A DNA stretch of 64,000 nt, from positions 1-64,000 of the forward strand of contig CALSAQ010000008.1 of the NCBI GenBank assembly GCA_943372995.1, written 5' to 3'. Shown one piece after another: positions 43,328 through 50,960 of this stretch (its first letter is position 1; each line of letters opens with the position of its first letter). The notes below the pieces were generated by a model. The model did no database searches, had not been told where the DNA came from, and saw nothing but the letters and a program-made list of their open reading frames with translations. This DNA is from CAJBVG01 sp943372995. GTDB lineage: Bacteria > Bacteroidota > Bacteroidia > Sphingobacteriales > Sphingobacteriaceae. The translations under genes were made by a program, and so were the position numbers.

Positions 43328-43629
43328 TATTCAATAACATCTAAAATAGTTCTGAAAGCTAAGTATTTATTCGCATAGCGAGCATCTACATCTGCTCTTA
43401 AACCTGGCGCGTGATTCGTTAAATATTCGTTCAATATTTCTTGCGACTCTGCAAAATATTGAAAAGAATAAGTATTACCATCTTGTTTAGGATCTTTTAA
43501 TCGCATGATTTTATGCATCACAAAACAACCTGTATTCATTACATCTGGCACATGTTCTTCTCTCATCCATTTCAACCATTCCTCATGAACATCGTCCATT
43601 ACATTTATCGTTACACTATATAGTATCAT
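43327..43629 (-). CDS. DUF4286 family protein
   Basis: A 100-residue protein from the ATG at 43627-43629 (MILYSVTINV). The family pattern is visible: EEWLKWMREEHVPDVMNTGCFVMHKIMRL, then SFQYFAESQEILNEYL and FRTILDV. It resembles small alpha-beta-barrel stress-type domains, function unknown. A TTG six codons earlier overlaps the upstream TPR gene stop and I consider it unlikely. It lies between the TPR protein gene and rfbC, all on one strand with minimal gaps. Confidence 0.82.
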   Translation of the reverse strand: MILYSVTINVMDDVHEEWLKWMREEHVPDVMNTGCFVMHKIMRLKDPKQDGNTYSFQYFAESQEILNEYLTNHAPGLRADVDARYANKYLAFRTILDVIE

Positions 43630-43643
43630 ATTATTACTTTTTC

Positions 43644-45446
43644 TCAACTACCTCTTAAAGCTCTAAATCGTTTACGAGCATCAATGATATATAAACTTCC
43701 TGGGAAATCGTTTATTAGTTTCTCATACGATTTCATAGCCAGTTCAGTATTTTTCAATTTATTCTGATAGATCTCTGCTATTTCAAACAAAGCATCGTCT
43801 GCCCATATTCCATCTTTATGCTTCTCCACTATAATAGTAAAGAAATCGATGGCTTTACTGAAATTTTGTTGGTTCAATTCCATGGTTCCTTTTACCCATA
43901 AAATATCATCTGCTAATTCGTTATTGGGAAATAATATATCTATTGAATCGAGTTTCTGTATTGCTTTTGAATATTGATGTTGATACACTAATAAATCGGC
44001 GTTTGCAAATAATCGTAACGCCGTAAAATTAGAATCTATAGCCTCATTATCTGAAATCAATAAACTTAAGTTCAGTGCATCATTAGCTATCAATTGAGTA
44101 GTGCTCGCTTTAAGTACATCGAGTTGTGCTTTAGACCATTCGAACTCTCCAGCGTAATAAGATAAACGTGCATTCCGGTACTTTGCCATTTGTCCTAATG
44201 GTTCATCTTTATAAGCTTTATCTACTTGTCCGTATAATAATGCTGCTTCCCAAATTTCTCCACTGAACAAATAATAATCACCTAAATCGAGTTTACATTG
44301 TGCTTGGAAAGAAGTAATCCCGTAACGATTATCTAGAATTTTATGCAAGACCGCTATAGCCGAATCCGATTTATTTAAATATAGTGCTAACAATTCCGCA
44401 TACTCTCTCATCACATCTGCTGTGCTCGATTGTTCACCGAAATCTGCAAAGTATTGTTTATAATCAGCTTCCAACTGAAGGATATCGGCATTAGAATAAA
44501 TTGCTGATGTGAGTTTTTCTTTTTGAGTCGATAATATTAACGCACGAGAAGGCAAATAAAATGGTGAAGATTTTCCTTTCTCTACAACTGTTTTAAAGGT
44601 TTTAATGGCAACATCAAACTGCTTATTGCTTTTACAATATACTCCAAGTTGGTATAATCGCTGACCATCTTCATTAAAACGTTTATCCATTGCAATACTT
44701 TGCATTAATGCAGCATCAAAATTTTGTTGTTGTATGAATGTCCAAATTAAAAGTTCTGCATAAAAAGTTTGATCTGGAAATTGTTGTAATTTTTGAATCA
44801 ATACAGATTTTAATAAGTCGTAATCTTTAGGCTCACTAAAATAATCTTGAAATGTTTTTTGTATTTGATCTTGATCGTAGGCGCTTTGTTCAAACGTATT
44901 TAGTTGCTCTTCAATAATACCTTGCTTATTGTTTTGTATACTATATATTTTAGAGGCATCGGCACTCATTAATGTAGAATTACCTGTAAGTTCTCTTCCC
45001 TTACGAATAGCAGCCAATGCATTATCGTATAAAGATACATCTACAAATTTGGTTGTTACTTCAACTAGAATTGATAAATCGGGTACTAGTTTTTTTATTG
45101 CTTCGTCGTATTGCTTTTGAGCTTTTTCTTTTTGATTTTGCAAATCATAAACTAAACCCAAATCAATATAATACGTTGGATAACCATTAGTACGCTTTAT
45201 CATTTTTTTTACGAGTTTTTCCGATTGCTCGTATTTTTTTTGTATACTAAGGCATTGGTAATAATTATTATAATAATTATCGTTTGAAGGGTCGTTCTGA
45301 AAAAGCTTTGCATATACCGCTTCTGCTTTATCGTACTCCCCATTTTTGAAATACTCCTTGGCTAAGCTCTCCATATTTGTTCGTTGTGCGAACAATTGAA
45401 AAGCGCTTAACATGAATAACAATATTATACTTAGAAACTTTTTCAT
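43644..45446 (-). CDS. Exported tetratricopeptide repeat protein
   Basis: A 600-residue protein with an N-terminal signal peptide (FLSIILLFMLSAFQLFAQ, about 4-21). Scattered TPR units follow from about 25 to the C-terminus (AKEYFKNGEYDKAEAVYAKLF; ADDALFEIAEIYQNKLKNTELAMKSYEKLINDFPGS). The last part resembles BamD/YbgF-type TPRs, suggesting a periplasmic or outer-membrane-associated scaffold. Partners are unknown. It is the first gene of a minus-strand operon with the DUF4286 protein and rfbC. Confidence 0.85.
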   Translation of the reverse strand: MKKFLSIILLFMLSAFQLFAQRTNMESLAKEYFKNGEYDKAEAVYAKLFQNDPSNDNYYNNYYQCLSIQKKYEQSEKLVKKMIKRTNGYPTYYIDLGLVYDLQNQKEKAQKQYDEAIKKLVPDLSILVEVTTKFVDVSLYDNALAAIRKGRELTGNSTLMSADASKIYSIQNNKQGIIEEQLNTFEQSAYDQDQIQKTFQDYFSEPKDYDLLKSVLIQKLQQFPDQTFYAELLIWTFIQQQNFDAALMQSIAMDKRFNEDGQRLYQLGVYCKSNKQFDVAIKTFKTVVEKGKSSPFYLPSRALILSTQKEKLTSAIYSNADILQLEADYKQYFADFGEQSSTADVMREYAELLALYLNKSDSAIAVLHKILDNRYGITSFQAQCKLDLGDYYLFSGEIWEAALLYGQVDKAYKDEPLGQMAKYRNARLSYYAGEFEWSKAQLDVLKASTTQLIANDALNLSLLISDNEAIDSNFTALRLFANADLLVYQHQYSKAIQKLDSIDILFPNNELADDILWVKGTMELNQQNFSKAIDFFTIIVEKHKDGIWADDALFEIAEIYQNKLKNTELAMKSYEKLINDFPGSLYIIDARKRFRALRGS

Positions 45447-45555
45447 TTTTAATCGTGTTAAAAATAACGAATTATGGGTAAAAATGGTGTTACAGCTTTG
45501 TAAAAAAAGAGAAACAGCTGCAATATTTTGTTAAATTCGTATCTATTTGAACAGT

Positions 45556-47439
45556 GTGAAACGACAGTATTATATTATTTTATTAGCTATTAGCCTCCTA
45601 GTTGCCTGTAAAGGAGAGAAAAGGGAATATGCAAAAATTCCTTTAGAGGATTTCTTTAGAAACCCCGAAAAAAGCAATATGCTCTTATCTCCTGATGGAA
45701 GTTTTATCTCTTACATCAAAAATTATAAAAACAGAGCCAATATCTTCTGTCAAAACCTAACAAATGGAGAGGCTTATCAACTGACATTCGACACCGTTAG
45801 AGGTATAACCAACTACCTTTGGGTTGATAATAATCAAATACTCTACTTAAATGATATCGATGGAAATGAAACCTTCCATTTATTTTCGGTAAATAAAGAA
45901 GGTACAAAAAGTGTAGACCTTACTCCATTTGAAAATATCAAACTGAAATTCTTAGATATCCCTCCACAAAAAGGCGATGAAATTTATATCTGTTTAAATA
46001 AAAGAAAGGCCGCGGTTTTCGATTTATATAAATTGAATTACAAAACAGGTAAACTTAAAATGATAGATGAAAACCCTGGTAATATTTCTTATTGGAAAGA
46101 AGATCTTAAGGGCGATATACGGTTAGCCTCTAGCACGGATGGTGTTAATGAAACCATCCTGTTCAAAAAAGACAAGAATGCCAGCTATACAGAAGTAATT
46201 ACTTTAAATTTTAAAGAAACTTTTTATCCAATTTCATTTACAGAAGATGGAAACAGTGTTTATGCTCTGTCGAGCATGAATAGAGATAAAGTAGCTTTAG
46301 TTGTTTTCGATTTAGTTAAAGGTGTAGAAACCAAAGTTGTGTTTCAACACCAAGATGCCGACATCAGCAACATGTCATTCTCTTATAAAACACATAAGCC
46401 ATTGTTTGCAAATTACAGATCAGATCAATTAAAGACTCACTATTTTGATAAATCAATAGAGGGTATAGAAAGCTCTACAAGAAAAATAGATCCGAAAAGT
46501 AATTATTCAATTATCAACTATACAACCGACGATCAAAAGTTTCTGATTAGAATGTATAGTGATAAAAGTTTAGGTGCATACTATCTGTATGATGTTACTA
46601 AAAATGAATTGAAAGAAATTGCACAAGTATCTCCATGGTTAAAGGAAAAAGATTTAGCAGAAACCAAATCTTTTATTTTCAAATCGAGAGATGGTTTAGA
46701 TATTCATGCATACTTAACTTTGCCTAATGAAAAAAGAGAAAAGTATCCCCTCATTGTATTAGCTCATTCTGGTTTATGGCAACGTGCGCGTTGGGCATTT
46801 AATTCAGAGGTGCAATTTTTTGCGAATAGAGGTTATGCCGTATTAAGAGTAAATCATAGAGGTGTGGAAGGTTTCGGAAAGAAGTTTCATCAAGCGGGAT
46901 ATAAAGAGATTGGTAGAAAAATGCAAGACGATTACACCGATGCGGTTTTTGAATTAATTAAAGAAGGAATTATTGATACGGCGAGAATAGGTATATATGG
47001 TGCCAGTTTCGGTGGGTATTTCGCACTAAACGGATTAGTAAGAGATTCTGGTTTGTATAAATGTGCAGCTTCCTATTCGGGTTTCACAAATTTATTTTCA
47101 TACATAAAAGAAATACCTCCATACTATCATCAATACCTCGACATGATTTATGAGATGATTGGTAATCCGGAGAAAGATGTAGATTACCTACGAGAGTGCT
47201 CCCCTGCATTTCATATCGACAAATTAAAATGCCCTCTATTTATTGCTCACGGAGAGAAAGATCAAAAAATGAGTGTAGATGAGATTAATCAGTTTGTAAA
47301 AAGCTTAAAAAATAAAAACGTAAAAGTAAATTACCTATTAGTACCCGATGAAGGTCATATATTCAGAAAAGAAGAAAACAAAATAAATCTTTACACTGAA
47401 CTGGAAATGTTTTTTGAAGAAAATTTATTGAGGCAGTAG
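45556..47439 (+). CDS. S9 family peptidase (prolyl oligopeptidase-type), lipoprotein
   Basis: A 627-residue exported lipoprotein with lipobox SLLVAC near residues 14-19. An N-terminal seven-bladed beta-propeller (about 30-350) is followed by an alpha/beta-hydrolase peptidase domain. Counted from the GTG at 45556, the triad is Ser484 (GASFGGY), Asp569 (HGEKDQKMS) and His601 (DEGHIFRK). An in-frame TTG at 45547 is part of a near-consensus promoter box (TCTATTTG), so I prefer the GTG. It probably trims peptides in the periplasm or at the cell surface. The histidine kinase gene begins immediately after its stop codon. Confidence 0.88.
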   Translation: MKRQYYIILLAISLLVACKGEKREYAKIPLEDFFRNPEKSNMLLSPDGSFISYIKNYKNRANIFCQNLTNGEAYQLTFDTVRGITNYLWVDNNQILYLNDIDGNETFHLFSVNKEGTKSVDLTPFENIKLKFLDIPPQKGDEIYICLNKRKAAVFDLYKLNYKTGKLKMIDENPGNISYWKEDLKGDIRLASSTDGVNETILFKKDKNASYTEVITLNFKETFYPISFTEDGNSVYALSSMNRDKVALVVFDLVKGVETKVVFQHQDADISNMSFSYKTHKPLFANYRSDQLKTHYFDKSIEGIESSTRKIDPKSNYSIINYTTDDQKFLIRMYSDKSLGAYYLYDVTKNELKEIAQVSPWLKEKDLAETKSFIFKSRDGLDIHAYLTLPNEKREKYPLIVLAHSGLWQRARWAFNSEVQFFANRGYAVLRVNHRGVEGFGKKFHQAGYKEIGRKMQDDYTDAVFELIKEGIIDTARIGIYGASFGGYFALNGLVRDSGLYKCAASYSGFTNLFSYIKEIPPYYHQYLDMIYEMIGNPEKDVDYLRECSPAFHIDKLKCPLFIAHGEKDQKMSVDEINQFVKSLKNKNVKVNYLLVPDEGHIFRKEENKINLYTELEMFFEENLLRQ

Positions 47440-49116
47440 ATGAGTCAGACACAGCAAAAAAATTCTTATCGTAAAAACTATGCCCTAATACCTATCTTCA
47501 TTGTGGTATTAACCATCACTTTTTTTATCGCTTTGTTCTTTGGATACAAATTCACACAAAAGGTAATAGAATCTCAGTTTGTAACCGATAAAGTAGAAGT
47601 TCTCGAAGAAGCTCTAAAACCTTACAACGATTTTATTTTCAGTAAAATTCCACAAATCTCATTATATCAAGGCTACTTAGATTCTGTGTCGATGGTAGGT
47701 TTGTCGAATAATTTTTTTAGAAATTTCAGCATCATTAAAAACATCACATTCTATGATATTGAAGTGGGTAACTTGCCAATAAATGATGGGTTTCGGCAAG
47801 ATCGTTTTTCTATAGGAGTGAAATCTGTTTATGATATTCAGTTCAAAAATAATTCTTCTTATATTACTTTACTATTTAAAAAAGATGAGTTCGGAGAATT
47901 TACCGGAAGAGATGCAAACGATTTTAGTAAGGCTGTAATAAAATTTGCCGATTATATTAATCATTACGATTCCACTAAAGAAATCAGTCCGGATGTAGTG
48001 TTTAAAGTATTTTACTCCTTCAACGATAAACAAGTAAGCTTTATTAATGTTCCTCGTACAGCCGACATGAGAGTGTATAATGGTCTGTTAGGAGAAAATG
48101 TTGGAGTAAAACTTGGATACGATCAGGATTTATTAACCTTTCATCTCGACCCAAATAAACTAGAGATACAGAATAATAATCCATACCTGTACGAAAACAT
48201 ACTTATTCGACCAATAACATTCGACTCTTTGTTGAATGATAGAGATTACTTTACTACAGGTATCGCCTTACCTGGTGCATTTTCCGATTATCAATTGTAT
48301 TTTATTTCATCTAAAGACTTCGTAAATAAAAGAATTGGAATGCTATTTACCCCAATAGCTATTGGTATTCTGGCTGTTTACCTCATCATGTTATTCATAG
48401 CTATTCTTATTTATAGAAATCTGAACATCAACGCAAAACTATTTAAGCTACAATACGATTTTGTGAATAACCTCACACACGAATTTAAAACACCAGTAAG
48501 CGTAATAAAAATTGCAGCGAACAATATAAAAACTCAGGCTACACTAAACGAAAAAGACAAAGAGCTTTACGGGAGAATACTCGATGAAGAAGCAGATAAG
48601 TTAAATGATCTAATGAACAAACTACTATCGCTTACTCAACTAGAGAATAGAAGTTTGATTGTTAAAAAAGAGAAAATTGATTTATACGATTTTTGTCGCG
48701 ACATTGTAGATGCTTATCAAATTAAGTATCCCGATTTTAATATCGAATATTCAGTTCAAAATATTTTATATTACGATGGAGATCGAGTGTTATTATATAG
48801 CTTATTCCAGAATCTTATCGATAATGCCTATAAATACTCACCTATCGACAAAAAAATATTACAGATTAAGGTAAAAAGGGTAAAAGATCAATTGGCCATT
48901 TATTTCATTGATAAGGGCATTGGGATACCGAAAGGAGAGATTGATAACGTATTTAATAAGTTTTATAGGATTGAGAACCAATTTAATCAGCAAGGAAGTG
49001 TGGGTATAGGTTTGGCTTTTTGCAAAGAAGTAGTGAAATTTATGAAAGGAGATATTTCTGTAAAAAGCGAATTGGGCCAAGGATCAGAATTTAGAATTAT
49101 ATTGCCAATTGAATAA
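47440..49116 (+). CDS. Sensor histidine kinase
   Basis: A 558-residue inner-membrane kinase. Transmembrane segments are at about 16-38 and 302-324, with a periplasmic sensor region of about 260 residues between them that I do not recognise. The HisKA domain carries the phosphorylated His347 (NNLTHEFKTPVSV). The ATP-binding domain has the N box (FQNLIDNAYKYS), the G1 box (DKGIGIP) and a G2 motif (GSVGIGLAF). The start codon abuts the S9 peptidase stop with no gap, so the peptidase and kinase are cotranscribed. The response regulator follows by 67 bases. Confidence 0.93.
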   Translation: MSQTQQKNSYRKNYALIPIFIVVLTITFFIALFFGYKFTQKVIESQFVTDKVEVLEEALKPYNDFIFSKIPQISLYQGYLDSVSMVGLSNNFFRNFSIIKNITFYDIEVGNLPINDGFRQDRFSIGVKSVYDIQFKNNSSYITLLFKKDEFGEFTGRDANDFSKAVIKFADYINHYDSTKEISPDVVFKVFYSFNDKQVSFINVPRTADMRVYNGLLGENVGVKLGYDQDLLTFHLDPNKLEIQNNNPYLYENILIRPITFDSLLNDRDYFTTGIALPGAFSDYQLYFISSKDFVNKRIGMLFTPIAIGILAVYLIMLFIAILIYRNLNINAKLFKLQYDFVNNLTHEFKTPVSVIKIAANNIKTQATLNEKDKELYGRILDEEADKLNDLMNKLLSLTQLENRSLIVKKEKIDLYDFCRDIVDAYQIKYPDFNIEYSVQNILYYDGDRVLLYSLFQNLIDNAYKYSPIDKKILQIKVKRVKDQLAIYFIDKGIGIPKGEIDNVFNKFYRIENQFNQQGSVGIGLAFCKEVVKFMKGDISVKSELGQGSEFRIILPIE

Positions 49117-49156
49117 ACATAATAAGCTTGTTACACAATCATATAGGTTTCTGTAA

Positions 49157-49164
49157 TAGCTTTG
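49157..49164 (+). promoter_or_regulatory. Possible promoter -7 box of the response-regulator gene
   Basis: TAGCTTTG lies 19 bases before the ATG at 49184, in the 67-base gap after the kinase. The nearest TTG is 26 bases upstream, too far for a good match. The regulator may have its own promoter as well as read-through from the kinase. Confidence 0.4.
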
Positions 49165-49183
49165 CAACATTAAAACCAAAACG

Positions 49184-49876
49184 ATGGAAAAGCAACAAGT
49201 AAAAATTGCAATTGTAGAAGACGACAGCAACTTACGTCTTCTGGTAAGTCAGCGTATTGCTTCTGAAGGGTACCAAGTATTTGAAGCTGCTGATGGGAAG
49301 AGTGGTGAAGAAATGATTTTAAGAGAACAACCTCATATTGTTTTACTCGACTGGATGTTACCTGGTAAAACGGGTAATGAGGTATGTACTGCCGTTCGTG
49401 AGAAAGAGTTTAGTGGTATTATAATTATGATTACTGCAAAAGCACAAGACGTTGATAAAATTGATGCTTATAATTTTGGAGTGAGCGATTACATCACCAA
49501 ACCTTTTAACATGGAAGTGTTAATGGCTTTAATAGAAAACAAAGTGAAGTTTATTGTAAACTCTGATAAATCAGATGTGATTAAATTCGCTAATATGGAA
49601 CATCACCCAAGTACTCACATGTTAATGAGAGATAACAAAAAGGTGGAGCTTACCATTTTAGAAAACAGAATTTTATTGTATTTCTTAAAGAACATCAACA
49701 AAGTAATTAACAGAGATGAATTAATGATGGTGGTATGGGGTTACAATTCGGATGTAAACACCAGAACACTCGACATGCATATAGTTAGACTTCGTAAGAA
49801 AATAGAAAACAACCCAGAGCATCCAATGCTGTTGCAAACAGTGAGAGGGATTGGGTATAAGTTTGTACTAGAGTAG
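49184..49876 (+). CDS. OmpR/PhoB-type response regulator
   Basis: A 230-residue DNA-binding regulator paired with the kinase just upstream. The receiver domain (1-120) has the acidic pair EDD at 12-14, phospho-acceptor Asp56 (LLDWMLPG), Thr84 and Lys106 (YITKPFN). The C-terminal winged-helix domain (about 135-230) contains VINRDELMMVVWG and MHIVRLRKKIENNP, the recognition helix, ending TVRGIGYKFVLE. Target genes are unknown. Its 3' end overlaps the convergent kinase-like gene by 9 bases, at a heptamer repeat. Confidence 0.94.
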   Translation: MEKQQVKIAIVEDDSNLRLLVSQRIASEGYQVFEAADGKSGEEMILREQPHIVLLDWMLPGKTGNEVCTAVREKEFSGIIIMITAKAQDVDKIDAYNFGVSDYITKPFNMEVLMALIENKVKFIVNSDKSDVIKFANMEHHPSTHMLMRDNKKVELTILENRILLYFLKNINKVINRDELMMVVWGYNSDVNTRTLDMHIVRLRKKIENNPEHPMLLQTVRGIGYKFVLE

Positions 49877-50401
49877 ATATGAGATGTGAGATGTGAGATG
49901 TGAGAGTGCATTCTCAAATCTTGCATCTCCTAGTCCTTCAATAATTTTATACTTGGCTCCTTTTTCTTCCATCAACTTAATATACCATTCCATAAAGTAA
50001 GCTCTCTCATTGGGGAAATTTCTCAGTGGATCATCTTGCCAAGGTAAATCATCCTTCATCAATAAATAAAAATCATATTGACGTGTTTGATATTCGTGTT
50101 CTACTTCATCGGGGCAAAATCCAAATACATGTTCGCACCATACTTTAACTGTAACAATAGTAGTATCGCAGAATAGGTAAGGATGCTTGTTGCTGAGCGC
50201 TTGTTTTTCAATTTTGTTTTCTAATGCTAATTGTCCTCGAAAAATATTAAGTTCATCTTCAAGTGTACACTCTCTATCGAGAGTTGAACAGTATTCTCTG
50301 GCATACTCTGGCACCCACAAGCAGTTATACTGTTGTGCAAGGTATGCTGCCATTTCCGATTTACCGGTAGACTCTGGACCAACAATTGCAATTTTAAGCA
50401 T
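49868..50401 (-). CDS. NadR-like ATPase/nicotinamide ribonucleoside kinase
   Basis: A 177-residue P-loop protein related to the C-terminal kinase domain of NadR (AAA_28 family). Walker A is at 8-16 (GPESTGKSE), followed by VPEYAREY near 31-38, LFCDTTIVTVKVWCEHVFG near 75-93 and DLPWQDDPLRNFPNERAYF near 116-134, typical of nicotinamide riboside kinases. It overlaps the pnuC gene by 8 bases, supporting a salvage route from riboside to NMN. No adenylyltransferase or DNA-binding domain is present. The tail ALSHLTSHISYLL comes from the heptamer array. Confidence 0.85.
   Translation of the reverse strand: MLKIAIVGPESTGKSEMAAYLAQQYNCLWVPEYAREYCSTLDRECTLEDELNIFRGQLALENKIEKQALSNKHPYLFCDTTIVTVKVWCEHVFGFCPDEVEHEYQTRQYDFYLLMKDDLPWQDDPLRNFPNERAYFMEWYIKLMEEKGAKYKIIEGLGDARFENALSHLTSHISYLL
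49876..49904 (+). repeat. GAGATGT heptamer array at the end of the response-regulator gene
   Basis: The segment is GATAT, then GAGATGT repeated three times, then GAG. It begins at the last base of the response-regulator stop codon and encodes, on the minus strand, the final residues of the neighbouring NadR-like protein. The unit is nearly the same as at 29316, 30308 and 63138. Confidence 0.85.
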
Positions 50402-50957
50402 TAGATTTTTTTCTCCATTCTAACAGTCCGAGCACTGCAAGAACAATTAGTATACTATATAGAACAGCAGTTAAGTACGCTTGTTTGTTGAGGTATAAAA
50501 TAATATATGAAGCATTAATTACAATCCACAAATACCAGTTTTGTATAAATAATTTTGCGGATAAGACAGAAGCCAGAATACTAGCAGCAAACAACAAACT
50601 ATCGTATTCTGCATAACTAGCATCAGTATATCTATTCAACAGTATACCAAAAAACTTACCAGCTAGAAGTGTGATAAATAAATATTTTAATAGACTATTA
50701 AATGATAGGGATTGAACAATTAACTGATGTTCACTTTTCATATTTTTATTCCAATTCACCCAAGCAAATATAGAAGTACCTACAAAGAAAAATTGCAATA
50801 CCGAGTCTGCATATAGCTTAATATCGAAGAAGAAATAGGCATAAGCCAATGAGCTAACGATTAGTATTGGCCAAGCTAAGATATTTTTTTTTGCACTTAA
50901 ATAAATTCCAAGAACAGCTGTAATAAACCCAATGATTTCTATAGCGTTCATCTCCAT
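50394..50957 (-). CDS. pnuC: Nicotinamide riboside/mononucleotide transporter PnuC
   Basis: A 187-residue inner-membrane transporter with about seven hydrophobic helices. The conserved WPILIVSSLAYAYFFFDIKLYADSVLQFFFVGTSIFAWVNW segment near 29-69 and WYLWIVINASYIILYLNKQAYLTAVLY near 135-161 are characteristic of PnuC. It passes nicotinamide riboside to the kinase encoded by the overlapping downstream gene. ATGs at 50955-50957 and 50949-50951 are both possible starts, and the shorter (MNAIEIIG) is the usual N-terminus. It lies 3 bases downstream of carB. Confidence 0.92.
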   Translation of the reverse strand: MEMNAIEIIGFITAVLGIYLSAKKNILAWPILIVSSLAYAYFFFDIKLYADSVLQFFFVGTSIFAWVNWNKNMKSEHQLIVQSLSFNSLLKYLFITLLAGKFFGILLNRYTDASYAEYDSLLFAASILASVLSAKLFIQNWYLWIVINASYIILYLNKQAYLTAVLYSILIVLAVLGLLEWRKKSNA

Positions 50958-50960
50958 TTA

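Noticed and set aside
29316..49904. Heptamer arrays as CRISPR repeats
   Set aside because: Units are 7 bases with no spacers and no cas genes are present.
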